Source: Solobacterium sp.
GTDB taxonomy: Bacteria > Bacillota_I > Bacilli_A > Erysipelotrichales > Erysipelotrichaceae
Assembly (NCBI GenBank): GCA_017512555.1
Contig: JAFWFE010000009.1
Coordinates: 34,553-98,552 of the forward strand
Reading direction: 5' to 3'
DNA: 64,000 nucleotides
Shown here piece after piece: positions 45,009 through 54,091 of this stretch. Position 1 is the first letter of the stretch. Every line of letters begins with the position of its first letter. The notes beneath the pieces were generated by a model. The model made no database searches and had not been told where the DNA came from. It worked only from the letters and a program-made list of their open reading frames with translations. The translations under genes were made by a program, and so were the position numbers.

Positions 45009-45122
45009 ATCAGTCTTAGGACTCCAATGCCCTAATACACTTTTAATATAACAGGAACCGGAATTCTTTTCAAATAAAATACTGCGGTATCTGTGCCACA
45101 GAGTGAAGATTATGTGGATATA

Positions 45123-45152
45123 TTGACTGTATTTTCTTCTGTGTGATATATT
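45123..45152 (+). promoter_or_regulatory. Promoter of beta-glucoside operon
   Basis: TTGACT (-35), 18-bp spacer ending with TGA, TATATT (-10, 45147-45152). It precedes the antiterminator site. Confidence 0.65.
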
Positions 45153-45165
45153 TTGAGTGCGATAT

Positions 45166-45197
45166 AAAGGCTTGTTATCGAAAGAGCAACACCTGTC
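45166..45197 (+). promoter_or_regulatory. RAT antiterminator RNA site (LicT/BglG type)
   Basis: AAAGGCTTGTTATCGAAAGA followed by GCAACACCTGTC resembles the ribonucleic antiterminator consensus bound by BglG/LicT CAT domains. Its 3' part overlaps the 5' arm of the terminator at 45188, so the two structures exclude each other. Confidence 0.75.
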
Positions 45198-45218
45198 GTC
45201 CTTTTAACAGGTGTTTTT
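45188..45218 (+). terminator. Regulated terminator upstream of the antiterminator gene
   Basis: AACACCTGT / ACAGGTGTT 9-bp stem with a 10-nt loop and T-run. It lies in front of the antiterminator gene itself, so the operon autoregulates by antitermination. Confidence 0.85.
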
Positions 45219-45236
45219 AATTTCTTGGGAGGCCGG

Positions 45237-46076
45237 ATGAAGATCATACAGATCATCAATAACAATGTTGTACTATCGGAAGATGTCAAAGGAAATGAGA
45301 TCGTTGTTTTCGGTAAGGGTATTGGTTTCCGTGGTAAACGGGGTGAAGAAATACATCCTGAAGAGATCCGGAAGATCTATCATCTGGAGGATAATACGGA
45401 GAAGACACGGATCGTCAGCCTGCTGGAAGAGATTCCCTATGAAATCATTAATTTTGGACTTAGGGCCACGGAATACATCGCTGCCTGCAGTGTCCTGCCA
45501 ATTAGTCCGCGTATCTTGATTCCGCTGACCGATCATATCTATACGGCTATAGAACGTGCTAAAAATCATGTGTCCTTTGAGAAAGGATTATCCTGGAATG
45601 TCCGTTATTTATACAGAGATGAGTATCATACGGCAGGGGATATCGTGGATATGATCAAGAGTGATTTCGGTGTTGATCTGGAACCGGATGAAACTGCGTT
45701 TATAGCTCTGCATATCGTCAATGCAGAGATGGGTATTGATCTGAAGGATACCTATAAAGCGACCGGAATTATTGACCTCAGTGTACGTATGATTGAAGAG
45801 TATTTTAATATTAAACTTGATCCGGATAATTTAAATTACGGTCGTTTTATTACGCATATGCAGTTTTTGACAAAGCGGATCATCACCAATACATTTGAGC
45901 TTGAAGATGATGAAGAAATGATCAAATACACGAATTACCGCTATCCTGACGCGTATAACTGCGCGCTGAAGATCTGTGACGCGATCCGCGAACAATATCA
46001 GATGGAAATAAATAAGAATGAATATTCTTATCTTACAATCCATATAGCCAGATTACTGAAAAGGGGTCTGGATTAA
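45237..46076 (+). CDS. BglG/LicT-family transcription antiterminator
   Basis: 279 residues. CAT RNA-binding domain at the N-terminus (MKIIQIINNNVVLSED, IVVFGKGIGF), then two PTS regulation domains with conserved His pairs (ALHIVNAEMG in PRD1; LTIHIARLL in PRD2). When not phosphorylated by the cognate EII, such proteins dimerise on the RAT and prevent termination. ATG 45237 with TGGGAGG. First gene of the PTS operon. Confidence 0.92.
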   Translation: MKIIQIINNNVVLSEDVKGNEIVVFGKGIGFRGKRGEEIHPEEIRKIYHLEDNTEKTRIVSLLEEIPYEIINFGLRATEYIAACSVLPISPRILIPLTDHIYTAIERAKNHVSFEKGLSWNVRYLYRDEYHTAGDIVDMIKSDFGVDLEPDETAFIALHIVNAEMGIDLKDTYKATGIIDLSVRMIEEYFNIKLDPDNLNYGRFITHMQFLTKRIITNTFELEDDEEMIKYTNYRYPDAYNCALKICDAIREQYQMEINKNEYSYLTIHIARLLKRGLD

Positions 46077-46093
46077 TTGAAGGGAGGATTCAT

Positions 46094-47437
46094 ATGGATT
46101 ACAAACAGACTGCCGAAAAGATCATTGAACTGGTCGGAGGCAAAGAAAACATTCAGACTCATACACACTGTATGACACGTCTGAGACTCGTCTTGAAGAA
46201 TGTCGCTTTGGCAAAAGAAGATGAGCTGAAAAAGGTTCCGGGTATTCAGGGGGTAGTGAATAAAGCCGGACAGTACCAGATCGTTATCGGACCGGATGTA
46301 GAACAGCTCTACAATGAACTCGCGCCGATGATTCCCAACGCAACCGCAGAGAAGGTTGTGGAAGAAAACCTGGATGCAGAAAAGGAAAGTATCTGGAATC
46401 GTGTACTTGCGTTTATCTCTGGTTCTATTACACCGACATTGCCGGTATTGATTGGCTCAGGTATGATCAGTGCGATCCTGTCACTGGCTGCGAATGTATT
46501 CCATGTGGATACAGCAGGATCTACGTATACTCTGCTGAATACACTGGCTAACGCGGCATATACCTATCTGCCTGTCCTGGTTGCGTTTGCGGCTGCCAGA
46601 AGATTGAAAACCAACGAATATGTTGCGGCATTCATTATTCTCGCATTGTGTTCTCCGGCAATTACCGGTGTGGCAGATCTGACGATCTTCGGTATTCCTC
46701 TGACAACCGTGAAGTATACCTCCAATATCGTACCTGCCTTATTGATGGTGCCGGTTATGGCCTTCATTGACCGTTATGTAGTGAAATACTCTCCGAAGTC
46801 AATCGTTTCGATCACACGTCCGCTGATTCTTGCGCTGATCATGTTCCCGCTGACTCTGCTCCTGCTTGGCCCGATTGGTACATGGGTAGGTACAATTCTG
46901 GCGAAGTTCTGTGTATGGATCACAAGCTTAGGAGGTATCAGTATGGCGATTCTCAGTGCTCTGCATCCTTTGCTGGTCATGGTTGGTATGCATACTCTGA
47001 TCACACCTCTGATCGTCAACGAAATTACAACCTATGGTTCTTCCCTGCTGTTCTCCAAGGCACTTGCCGGTAACCTCGCGATTGCCGGTGCTGCGCTTGC
47101 TGTTGGTCTTAAGGCTAAGAAAGAAGAAAACAAGACAGCAGGTATTTCTACCGGTATCACAGCTCTGTTATCTGTTACCGAACCTGCTCTGTATGGTGTT
47201 CTGATCCGCTTGAAGAAGCCGTTGATCGGTGCCCTGATTGGTGCGGCTATCACCGGTCTCTTTATCGGTATGTTTGATATCCGTGCTTATGCGACAGCTT
47301 CCTGCTCACTGCTTACTCTGCCGATCTTCATGGGCGGTGAAAGCATGACAAACTTCTATCTGGCAGTTGTTGCCGCAATCATTGCTGTAATTCTCGGCTT
47401 TGTCGCAACCTGGTTCATCGGTTTTAAAGAGGACTAA
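46094..47437 (+). CDS. PTS beta-glucoside-type EIIBC transporter
   Basis: 447 residues. EIIB domain 1-~85 with the phosphorylation-site Cys26 in THCMTRLRL, then a short linker and an EIIC membrane domain (ISGSITPTLPVLIGSGM, GMHTLITPLIVNE). It lacks the fused C-terminal EIIA found in many BglP/BglF proteins; an EIIA gene lies two genes downstream. It imports and phosphorylates a beta-glucoside. AGGGAGG ribosome site. Confidence 0.9.
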   Translation: MDYKQTAEKIIELVGGKENIQTHTHCMTRLRLVLKNVALAKEDELKKVPGIQGVVNKAGQYQIVIGPDVEQLYNELAPMIPNATAEKVVEENLDAEKESIWNRVLAFISGSITPTLPVLIGSGMISAILSLAANVFHVDTAGSTYTLLNTLANAAYTYLPVLVAFAAARRLKTNEYVAAFIILALCSPAITGVADLTIFGIPLTTVKYTSNIVPALLMVPVMAFIDRYVVKYSPKSIVSITRPLILALIMFPLTLLLLGPIGTWVGTILAKFCVWITSLGGISMAILSALHPLLVMVGMHTLITPLIVNEITTYGSSLLFSKALAGNLAIAGAALAVGLKAKKEENKTAGISTGITALLSVTEPALYGVLIRLKKPLIGALIGAAITGLFIGMFDIRAYATASCSLLTLPIFMGGESMTNFYLAVVAAIIAVILGFVATWFIGFKED

Positions 47438-47453
47438 TCGTTATTTTACTTGA

Positions 47454-47476
47454 GGGATGGGATAACCATCCCTTTT
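47454..47476 (+). terminator. Internal terminator between EIIBC and glucosidase genes
   Basis: GGGATGG / CCATCCC stem with a GATAA loop followed by TTTTATTT. It is inside the operon and would reduce expression of the downstream genes unless read through. Confidence 0.7.
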
Positions 47477-47494
47477 ATTTAGAGAGGAATGTAT

Positions 47495-48913
47495 ATGCAG
47501 ACAAAAGACAGAAAACCATTTCCGGAGAATTTCCTTTGGGGAAGTTCATCTGCGTCTTTCCAATGTGAAGGTGCTGCGCATGAGGATGGCAAAGGTTTAT
47601 CCGTAATGGATATGCGGAAGATTGATCCGTCTATCTGTGATTTTGAGGTCGCCAGTGACCATTATCACCGTTATAAGGAAGATATCGCGCTGATGAAAGA
47701 ATGCGGCCTGAAAGCTTATCGTTTTTCCATTGCCTGGACAAGGATCTTTCCTGAAGGAAACGGAGAAGTAAACCCCAAAGGTGTTGAATTCTATAACAAC
47801 GTGATCAACGAGCTTATTCAAGCCGGAATCACACCAATTGTGACGATTTATCACTTTGATTATCCGCAGGGACTGGTTGATCAGTACGGCGGGTGGATCA
47901 GCAGACGTAGTATTGATGACTATGTCAATTATGCGGAGTTCCTGTTCCGTACGTACGGAGATCGTGTCAAGTACTGGCTGACGATCAACGAACAGGATCA
48001 TGTTGTACACATGCCTTTCCGGCTTGGACTAACGGATGATAACCGCAGGGAAAAGGAAAGATTAGGTTTCCTCGCCAACCATCACATGTGTGTCGCCGCA
48101 GCCAAGGCAATACAGAAATGTCATGAATTAGTACCGGACGGAAAGATCGGACCAGCCACATGTTTTGATATGATGTATCCGACAACGAATTCTCCTGCGG
48201 ATGCGTTAGCCTGGCTGGATGCCATGGAGATCCGTAATTATTACCTCCTTGATCTGAACTGCAAAGGTGAATACAATGGAACATTCAAGAAGTATCTTGA
48301 AGACAGAGATATGTTTCCGGAGATTGAAGAGGGAGATATGGAATGCATGAAAGCGAACAAACCTGACTTTCTGGCGTTTAACTACTATGCGTCCAAGAGT
48401 ATTTCTGCATTTCCTCTGGATAGTGAACATGAAATCGGTGATATTGAGTTCCAGCTTCTTCCCAGCCGTGAAGCAGGTATCTATCAGGTAGTAAAGAATC
48501 AGAACCTTAACGCTACACTGTGGGGATGGGAAATTGATGATATTGGGCTGCAGAGTGCTTCCAGACTATTGTGGGAGAGATATCGTCTGCCTCTTCTGAT
48601 TACAGAGAATGGGTTCGGCAATAAAGAACATTGGCCGGAAGATGGAAGTATGCTGGAAGATGATGACAGAATTGCGTACTTATCTAAACATTTATATAAT
48701 ATTAGAGAAGCAATCAATCTCGGGGTACAGTTTATCGGGTATTGTAACTGGTCGTTTATGGATCTGATCTCCGGGCATTCCGGTTTTTCCAAACGATATG
48801 GACTGGTTTATGTCAATCGTACTGAACACGATCTTCTAGATCTTGAGAGAAGAAAGAAGAAGAGTTTTTACTGGTATAAGAATGTTATTGCGAATAACGG
48901 AAAGGACATTTGA
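47495..48913 (+). CDS. GH1 6-phospho-beta-glucosidase
   Basis: 472 residues. PENFLWGSSSASFQCEGAA is the GH1 N-terminal signature. Acid/base Glu in WLTINEQD (about residue 166; the usual context is T-x-N-E-P/I) and nucleophile Glu in LLITENGFG (about 370). It hydrolyses phosphorylated beta-glucosides delivered by the adjacent EIIBC. The second ATG (47495) is preferred over 47489 because GAGAGG is then 7 nt away. Confidence 0.9.
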   Translation: MQTKDRKPFPENFLWGSSSASFQCEGAAHEDGKGLSVMDMRKIDPSICDFEVASDHYHRYKEDIALMKECGLKAYRFSIAWTRIFPEGNGEVNPKGVEFYNNVINELIQAGITPIVTIYHFDYPQGLVDQYGGWISRRSIDDYVNYAEFLFRTYGDRVKYWLTINEQDHVVHMPFRLGLTDDNRREKERLGFLANHHMCVAAAKAIQKCHELVPDGKIGPATCFDMMYPTTNSPADALAWLDAMEIRNYYLLDLNCKGEYNGTFKKYLEDRDMFPEIEEGDMECMKANKPDFLAFNYYASKSISAFPLDSEHEIGDIEFQLLPSREAGIYQVVKNQNLNATLWGWEIDDIGLQSASRLLWERYRLPLLITENGFGNKEHWPEDGSMLEDDDRIAYLSKHLYNIREAINLGVQFIGYCNWSFMDLISGHSGFSKRYGLVYVNRTEHDLLDLERRKKKSFYWYKNVIANNGKDI

Positions 48914-48915
48914 TT

Positions 48916-49434
48916 ATGGGTTTATTCAGTAATTTATTTGGCAAGAAAGAGGAAGCGCCGAAGATCGAACCGATTCCCGGAGATTTTTCCGATGAAGCGA
49001 TTATCGCTCCTGTAACAGGCACTTTCCTGCCGACAAAAGACATCAGTGATCCGGTGTTTGCGGATGAAACACTTGGTCAGACAGTTGCTATCGTTCCTTC
49101 TAAGGGAACCGTCTACGCTCCGGTCAACGGTACGATTGATATGCTGGCAGATACAGCACATGCTTTCAGTATAACTACAGCAGATGAGACCCAGGTACTT
49201 GTTCATATCGGTATCGATACCGTAGGATTAAACGGAAAAGGATTCAAGATTCTCGCCCAGAAAGGCAGTACCGTTAAAGCAGGAACACCAGTGATTTCCG
49301 CAGACCTGGATGTAATCAAGAAAGCAGGTCTGGATACGGCAGTCATGATGATCCTGGTAGATGTTCCGGAAGGAAAGACCATTACCTTCAAGGAATTCAC
49401 GGATGTTGAAGCAGGTACGGTAATCAACCAGTAG
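48916..49434 (+). CDS. PTS glucose-type EIIA protein
   Basis: 172 residues. EIIA-Glc fold with the phosphorylation-site His97 in VLVHIGIDTV and the first site region PVTGTFLP; FSITTADETQ precedes it. It supplies phosphate to the EIIB of this operon. Starts 2 bp after the glucosidase stop; a TTG six bases earlier is a possible alternative. Confidence 0.9.
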   Translation: MGLFSNLFGKKEEAPKIEPIPGDFSDEAIIAPVTGTFLPTKDISDPVFADETLGQTVAIVPSKGTVYAPVNGTIDMLADTAHAFSITTADETQVLVHIGIDTVGLNGKGFKILAQKGSTVKAGTPVISADLDVIKKAGLDTAVMMILVDVPEGKTITFKEFTDVEAGTVINQ

Positions 49435-49463
49435 ATCTTCATAGAGAAGTTTACGGAAATAGT

Positions 49464-49494
49464 AAGCAGGTATCCCTTGAGATACCTGCTTTTC
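49464..49494 (+). terminator. Terminator of the PTS operon
   Basis: 11-bp perfect stem AAGCAGGTATC / GATACCTGCTT with a 6-nt loop, then TTTCTC. Confidence 0.82.
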
Positions 49495-49501
49495 TCATCC
49501 C

Positions 49502-49663
49502 TCACATATGCAGGAAGAATAACATACTGAGCAGATATACAATCCCCGGGGCAAACAGATGCGGACCGGCAGATTCTTTCATCCGTGTATAAGGAAGCGC
49601 AAGGAAAGGATCCTGTGTTCCCTCGGGAACATAGAACCGGATATATTCATAATTTCTGGGCAT
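49502..49663 (-). CDS. Small 53-residue protein with C-terminal hydrophobic helix
   Basis: Short reading frame starting MPRNYEYIRFYVPEGTQD and ending with the hydrophobic IVYLLSMLFFLHM. The ATG at 49663 lies 4 bp after the stop of the DEDD-repeat gene, with AGAAGAGA as the ribosome site overlapping that gene's end; this coupling supports it being real. No family recognised. It could be a tail-anchored partner of the repeat protein. Confidence 0.5.
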   Translation of the reverse strand: MPRNYEYIRFYVPEGTQDPFLALPYTRMKESAGPHLFAPGIVYLLSMLFFLHM

Positions 49664-49667
49664 AGGA

Positions 49668-50540
49668 TTATCTCTTCTGTTTATTCATTTCGTAACGGAA
49701 TAATGCACGAATGTCATCTTCATCCATAAAGGGATAGATCAGATCAAAGTCAGCGGTAATATTACCTGCCATGTAATCTTTCATCAGTTTATGCAGAGCA
49801 TCTTTAGAGACAAACGGTAAATATTCCTGCCAGTTTTCATTGCGGATCAGTGCATAGCGGAAACAAATATCTATACTGTCTTCATCCATGAAAGGGAGTA
49901 GTTCCGTAAGATTTACAGATCTGCGGTTTCTGACAAGCTGCACAGCGATTTCACCGACGTCATCTTCATCGAGGAAGGGTGCGAGCTTTACCAGCAGGGA
50001 AGGATCTGCGGGTATGACCTTTTTCACGATCTCCGCCAGGTCATCCTCATCCATATTTCTGATCACATGATAGTCATTCAGAAGACCGCGGATATCCTCA
50101 CCCATCTCTGCCGCGCATCGTATACATTCAGCAGTGCCATCCTCATCCAGGAACGGAATCAGGGCAGGAAGATCTACCGGTACGCCAAGCTTCATCAGTT
50201 CTACGGCTATTTCACGGAGATCATCTTCATCAAGATAGGGAGCCATCAGAGTCAGTAGATAAGGATGGGCAGGAGTGATCTTTCTGGCAAGATCTGCCAG
50301 GTCATCTTCATCCAGTTTGCGAATCAGCGGTTTAATGATTGATTCATCCGCAAATACTCTTTCAAGTTCTTCTTCACCCAGTGACTTGAGAGCTTCATTA
50401 AGGTCATCTTCATCAATATAGTGCAGAACTTCCTTAAGACTGATTCCCTGATAAACGAGATCCCGAGATTTCAGAACATTCCTGGCAAGGATCAGCAGTT
50501 CTTCACTTTCCAGATATGGAAGCATATTCTTAATATTCAT
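49668..50540 (-). CDS. Acidic helical-repeat protein with repeated DEDD motifs
   Basis: 290 residues, no signal peptide or membrane segment. At least eight copies of a unit centred on (F/Y/L)(L/M/I)DEDD(L/I/V)...(e.g. APYLDEDDLREIA, APFLDEDDVGEIA, YPFMDEDDIRALF) recur about every 27-34 residues with PAHP/PADP turns between, suggesting an alpha-solenoid with an acidic ridge. A degenerate first copy (MLPYLESEELLIL) is at the N-terminus. Function not known. It overlaps the upstream XRE regulator by 11 bp, whose own C-terminus (MDELMPYLSKEER) resembles one repeat. Confidence 0.72.
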   Translation of the reverse strand: MNIKNMLPYLESEELLILARNVLKSRDLVYQGISLKEVLHYIDEDDLNEALKSLGEEELERVFADESIIKPLIRKLDEDDLADLARKITPAHPYLLTLMAPYLDEDDLREIAVELMKLGVPVDLPALIPFLDEDGTAECIRCAAEMGEDIRGLLNDYHVIRNMDEDDLAEIVKKVIPADPSLLVKLAPFLDEDDVGEIAVQLVRNRRSVNLTELLPFMDEDSIDICFRYALIRNENWQEYLPFVSKDALHKLMKDYMAGNITADFDLIYPFMDEDDIRALFRYEMNKQKR

Positions 50541-50961
50541 CAGAGCTCTCCTTTCTGTCCGATATGTATATTCGTTCTTCTTTACTGAGGTAAGGCATCA
50601 GTTCATCCATATTGACCATGATCTGCCCGCAGGCTATCCGGCTCAGGATTTGTTCTCTCTGGTCCGGTGACATCTGCCACATATGTTCTGCCGGGATAAA
50701 TACCGTTTTCCCTTCAAGAATCTCCTGATACAAGAGCGAAGAGTCACTTTTCTTTTTCAGACATAACAGATCATCCAGGTCGGTGTCATAAAGATCCAGC
50801 AGTAATATGCATGAACTGATTGAAGGAAGAGTCAGCCCCTTCTCCCAACCGGACACTGCCTGCCGGGAAACGTAAACCGCCTCAGCGACTTCATCCTGGG
50901 TTAGACCTTTATTTGTCCGGAGACAACGCAGACGTTCTCCAATTACTTTTGTATCAAGCAT
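50530..50961 (-). CDS. XRE-family HTH protein
   Basis: 143 residues. Helix-turn-helix 8-62 (LRCLRTNKGLTQDEVAEAVY, SRQAVSGWEKG), then a C-terminal region with an Ile-Leu-rich helix and MVNMDELMPYLSKEERIYI, similar to the repeat unit of the adjacent protein. AAAGGATG ribosome site. It probably regulates its own operon. Confidence 0.82.
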   Translation of the reverse strand: MLDTKVIGERLRCLRTNKGLTQDEVAEAVYVSRQAVSGWEKGLTLPSISSCILLLDLYDTDLDDLLCLKKKSDSSLLYQEILEGKTVFIPAEHMWQMSPDQREQILSRIACGQIMVNMDELMPYLSKEERIYISDRKESSDEY

Positions 50962-51076
50962 GACAGTTCATCCTTTCTGAAATTATGATAGAACACAGCC
51001 CGTATTTCGTCACGCAAGTAATACTTGCCCGGAATCTCTGCCAAAGACAGCGCAGGAAAAGCGGAAATAAACAAAA

Positions 51077-51101
51077 ACTCTCAGAGATGATCCCTGAGAG
51101 T
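51077..51101 (-). terminator. Terminator of tRNA-Pro
   Basis: Minus-strand ACTCTCAG / CTGAGAGT with TTTTTGTTT downstream. Confidence 0.85.
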
Positions 51102-51109
51102 CATTGTCA

Positions 51110-51186
<77 letters not shown>

Positions 51187-51323
51187 ACGGCTTAACTATA
51201 ATAACATAAACTTTTTATTTGTTCACTGAAAATATGAAGATATTCATAAAATTCCACGGTTTTACTGTAAATCTTTTCGGATTTCAGGAGAAAAGAGGAA
51301 TTCCTGTAGATCGTTCAAATCTG

Positions 51324-51332
51324 TGATATGAT
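51324..51332 (+). promoter_or_regulatory. Extended -10 promoter of the CapA-like gene
   Basis: TGA-TATGAT, 6 nt (TTTTCT) before ATG 51339. No Shine-Dalgarno; predicted leaderless transcript. Confidence 0.5.
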
Positions 51333-51338
51333 TTTTCT

Positions 51339-52517
51339 ATGCGTAAGAATACAGTGTACTTTACCGTGTTGGCGATTCTGATCAGCCTGCTGGGGATTGG
51401 TATTAGTTACCATGGTTACCGGAACAGGAAGCCTGTGGCTGTCACTACACCGGAACCGACAGCGGAAGCCACACCCGAACCAACACCGGAACCCACGCCG
51501 GAAGTCCATACCGCGAAACTATTTCTGACCGGGGATGGTCTGATTCATGGCGCAATATACAAGGATGCGTTCCGCAGAGGCAACGGTACCTATGATTTCC
51601 GGGAGATGGTTTCCGTACTGAAGCCAATCGTACAGAAGTATGATCTGAAGTATTACAACCAGGAGAGTCTTCTCGGAGGTGAGGAACTGGGGCTATATGC
51701 GTATCCGCTGTTCAACAGTCCGCAGGAGTTCGGGGATGCGATGGTTGACCTGGGCTTCAATATGGTCTCTACCGCAAACAATCATTCCCTGGATATGGGT
51801 GAAACCGGGATACAGAGATCTCTGGAATACTGGGGCAAACAGGATGGTGTAATCACTGCCGGTACATATTTATCCTTTGAGAATCAGGAAGCCATCCCTG
51901 TATATGAGGTTAACGGAATCACCTATACGTTTATGAGTTATACTTATGGGTGTAACGGGTTTCTTCCTCCGGCAGGCAAGGAATACCTGGTAAACATCTA
52001 TCCCGGGCAGGAAGAAGAGATCTGCGAACGCGTACGTAAAGCCAAGGAAATCTCTGACGTAGTGATTCTGGCGATGCACTGGGGTATCGAGTATTCGCAT
52101 CAGGTATCGCAGGAACAGCGGGAATTTGCGCGGCAGCTGGCAGAGGCAGGCGCGGATATCATCATCGGCAACCATCCCCATGTGATCCAGCCTGTGGAAT
52201 GGATTGGAGATACGATTTGTTTCTATGCCATGGGGAATATGATCAGCGCGCAGGAGACAGTAACCAAGCAGACCGGAATGATTGCCGGATTGACCATTAC
52301 CAAGACAGTAGATCACGGTGAAACAACCATAAAACTATCAGATCTTAAGACGGATCTGACGTATACTTATTTTGCGGATCATATTAACTTTAAGATCTAT
52401 CTGTACAGTGAGTTAAATGATTCGATTCTTCCGGGATGGGAGAATTATTACGAAGAACATAAACAGATCATCCGGGCTCTGGATGATACGATAGAAGTAG
52501 GAGGTATGATGGAATGA
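51339..52517 (+). CDS. CapA-family (poly-gamma-glutamate synthesis-like) protein
   Basis: 392 residues. N-terminal membrane anchor (VLAILISLLGIGISYHGY), a Thr-Pro-Glu repeat linker about 30-55, then a PGA_cap metallophosphatase-like domain: LFLTGDGLIH, STANNHSLDMG (about 148), AMHWGIEY, IIIGNHPHVIQP (about 278), YAMGNM. Found in CapA and in many proteins not linked to capsule; no capB/C genes are here. An outer-face, envelope-related role is likely. Overlaps the next gene by ATGA. Confidence 0.87.
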   Translation: MRKNTVYFTVLAILISLLGIGISYHGYRNRKPVAVTTPEPTAEATPEPTPEPTPEVHTAKLFLTGDGLIHGAIYKDAFRRGNGTYDFREMVSVLKPIVQKYDLKYYNQESLLGGEELGLYAYPLFNSPQEFGDAMVDLGFNMVSTANNHSLDMGETGIQRSLEYWGKQDGVITAGTYLSFENQEAIPVYEVNGITYTFMSYTYGCNGFLPPAGKEYLVNIYPGQEEEICERVRKAKEISDVVILAMHWGIEYSHQVSQEQREFARQLAEAGADIIIGNHPHVIQPVEWIGDTICFYAMGNMISAQETVTKQTGMIAGLTITKTVDHGETTIKLSDLKTDLTYTYFADHINFKIYLYSELNDSILPGWENYYEEHKQIIRALDDTIEVGGMME

Positions 52518-52984
52518 TCGGACGTGAAATAGAAATGGCAATCGATATGTGCAATGATATCCTGACACATCTGGAGAATGCGCATGGATATCTGGCCAGT
52601 GCGAGAAGATGGGGTATCTTTGATATTCTCGGCGGACAGTTACTCGCGACAGCAGGGAAACATGAACAGATGGCTAGAGCACAGAAGGAACTGAATCTGG
52701 CTACAGAAGGTTTCTATTCACTGCGCAGAAATATCAAGTATTATGAGAATCTGCAGGAATTCAACGTTGGCGCAAACGATATGAATATAGCGTTTGATTA
52801 TCTTTTTGACAACCCGATCACAGACATCATGACCCAGAACCGGATCAAGAAAACAACCAAGTCCGTGGAAGATGCCATCGCCCAGATGCATGTGATCATC
52901 GAAGATCTGTATCTGCAGGAGAGTGAGATTGCGGAAGATATTGAAAAGAAAATTGAAGAGATGCGTCAGACAGGTCAGAGATGA
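52514..52984 (+). CDS. Hypothetical helical protein
   Basis: 156 residues, apparently all-helical (AIDMCNDILTHLENAHGYL, QMARAQKELNLATEGFYSL, C-terminal coiled-coil-like EIAEDIEKKIEEM). No family recognised. Start codon overlaps the CapA-like stop; the stop is inside the following terminator stem. Confidence 0.65.
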   Translation: MIGREIEMAIDMCNDILTHLENAHGYLASARRWGIFDILGGQLLATAGKHEQMARAQKELNLATEGFYSLRRNIKYYENLQEFNVGANDMNIAFDYLFDNPITDIMTQNRIKKTTKSVEDAIAQMHVIIEDLYLQESEIAEDIEKKIEEMRQTGQR

Positions 52985-52996
52985 CCTGTTTTTCTT
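52970..52996 (+). terminator. Terminator overlapping a stop codon
   Basis: ACAGGTC / GACCTGT with a 6-nt loop and TTTTCTTT. The stem overlaps the last codons and stop of the preceding gene. Confidence 0.8.
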
Positions 52997-53064
52997 TCCG
53001 TGTATTTACAGATTTGGTAAAATGAAGGCAGAGAACAATCATATAAGATAATTCAGGAGGAACT

Positions 53065-54090
53065 ATGGTACGTAATCTTACTTTGGGAACGACCGGCATT
53101 ACGGTGCCTCAGAATGCCTTCGGCGCATTACCAATCCAGCGTACGGAGATGACGAAAGCAGTTCAGATTCTGCGTAAAGCCTATGACGGAGGAATGCGGT
53201 ACTTTGATACAGCGCGCGCGTATAGTGACAGTGAAGAAAAACTGGGCAACGCATTCCATGATATCCGTGACAAGATCTATATTGCCACAAAGACACACGC
53301 AAAGACTCCGGAAGGATTCTGGAAGGATCTGGAAACCTCTCTGGAGAAGTTACAGACAGACTATATCGATGTCTATCAGTTGCATCAGGTAGAACAGTGT
53401 TACAGACCAGGAGACGGTACCGGAATGTATGAATGCCTGTTACAAGCCAAGGAACAGGGCAAGGTCCGTCATATCGGGGTTACCGCACACAAGATCGAAG
53501 TAGCGTATGAGTGTGTGGAATCCGGACTGTATGAGACCATGCAGTTCCCGTTCAGCTATCTTTCCGGAGAGAAAGAGTTGAAGCTCGTACAGATGTGTAA
53601 GGAACACAATATAGGCTTTATCGCCATGAAGAGTCTTGCGGGTGGTCTGATTACTCATGCGGCTGCAGCCATGGCCAACGTCAGTCAGTATGATGTACTG
53701 CCGATCTGGGGTATACAGAGAGAATCTGAACTGGATGAGTGGCTGGCATTCATGGATCAGGATGTGACCATGACCGAAGAAATCCGGACGTTCATTGAGA
53801 AGGAAAGAGAAGAACTTGCGGGTGATTTCTGCCGTGGGTGTGGATACTGTATGCCTTGCCCGATGGATATCAAGATCAATAACTGCGCAAGAATGAGTCT
53901 CTTGTTAAGAAGAGCTCCATCTGCCGCATGGCTGAGTGAAGCTAATCAGGCAGAAATGATGAAGATCGAGAACTGTATACATTGTTACCAGTGCGCATCA
54001 CGCTGCCCGTATGAACTGGATACACCGAAACTGCTTGAAAAAAACCTCGCCGATTACAAGCGTGTACTTGCCGGAGAGGTTCAGGTTTAG
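53065..54090 (+). CDS. Aldo/keto reductase with C-terminal 4Fe-4S cluster motifs
   Basis: 341 residues. AKR barrel with FDTARAYSDSEEKLG (catalytic Asp/Tyr), KTHAKTP, and a C-terminal domain with CRGCGYCMPCP (about 256) and CIHCYQCASRCP (about 304), typical of the iron-sulfur aldo/keto reductase subfamily of anaerobes. Extended -10 TGGTAAAAT and AGGAGG ribosome site. Substrate unknown. Confidence 0.88.
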   Translation: MVRNLTLGTTGITVPQNAFGALPIQRTEMTKAVQILRKAYDGGMRYFDTARAYSDSEEKLGNAFHDIRDKIYIATKTHAKTPEGFWKDLETSLEKLQTDYIDVYQLHQVEQCYRPGDGTGMYECLLQAKEQGKVRHIGVTAHKIEVAYECVESGLYETMQFPFSYLSGEKELKLVQMCKEHNIGFIAMKSLAGGLITHAAAAMANVSQYDVLPIWGIQRESELDEWLAFMDQDVTMTEEIRTFIEKEREELAGDFCRGCGYCMPCPMDIKINNCARMSLLLRRAPSAAWLSEANQAEMMKIENCIHCYQCASRCPYELDTPKLLEKNLADYKRVLAGEVQV

Positions 54091-54091
54091 T

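Noticed and set aside
51420..51510. Tandem repeat or CRISPR-like array
   Set aside because: The repetition encodes a Thr-Pro-Glu linker in the CapA-like protein; no spacers. No CRISPR array was found anywhere in the window.
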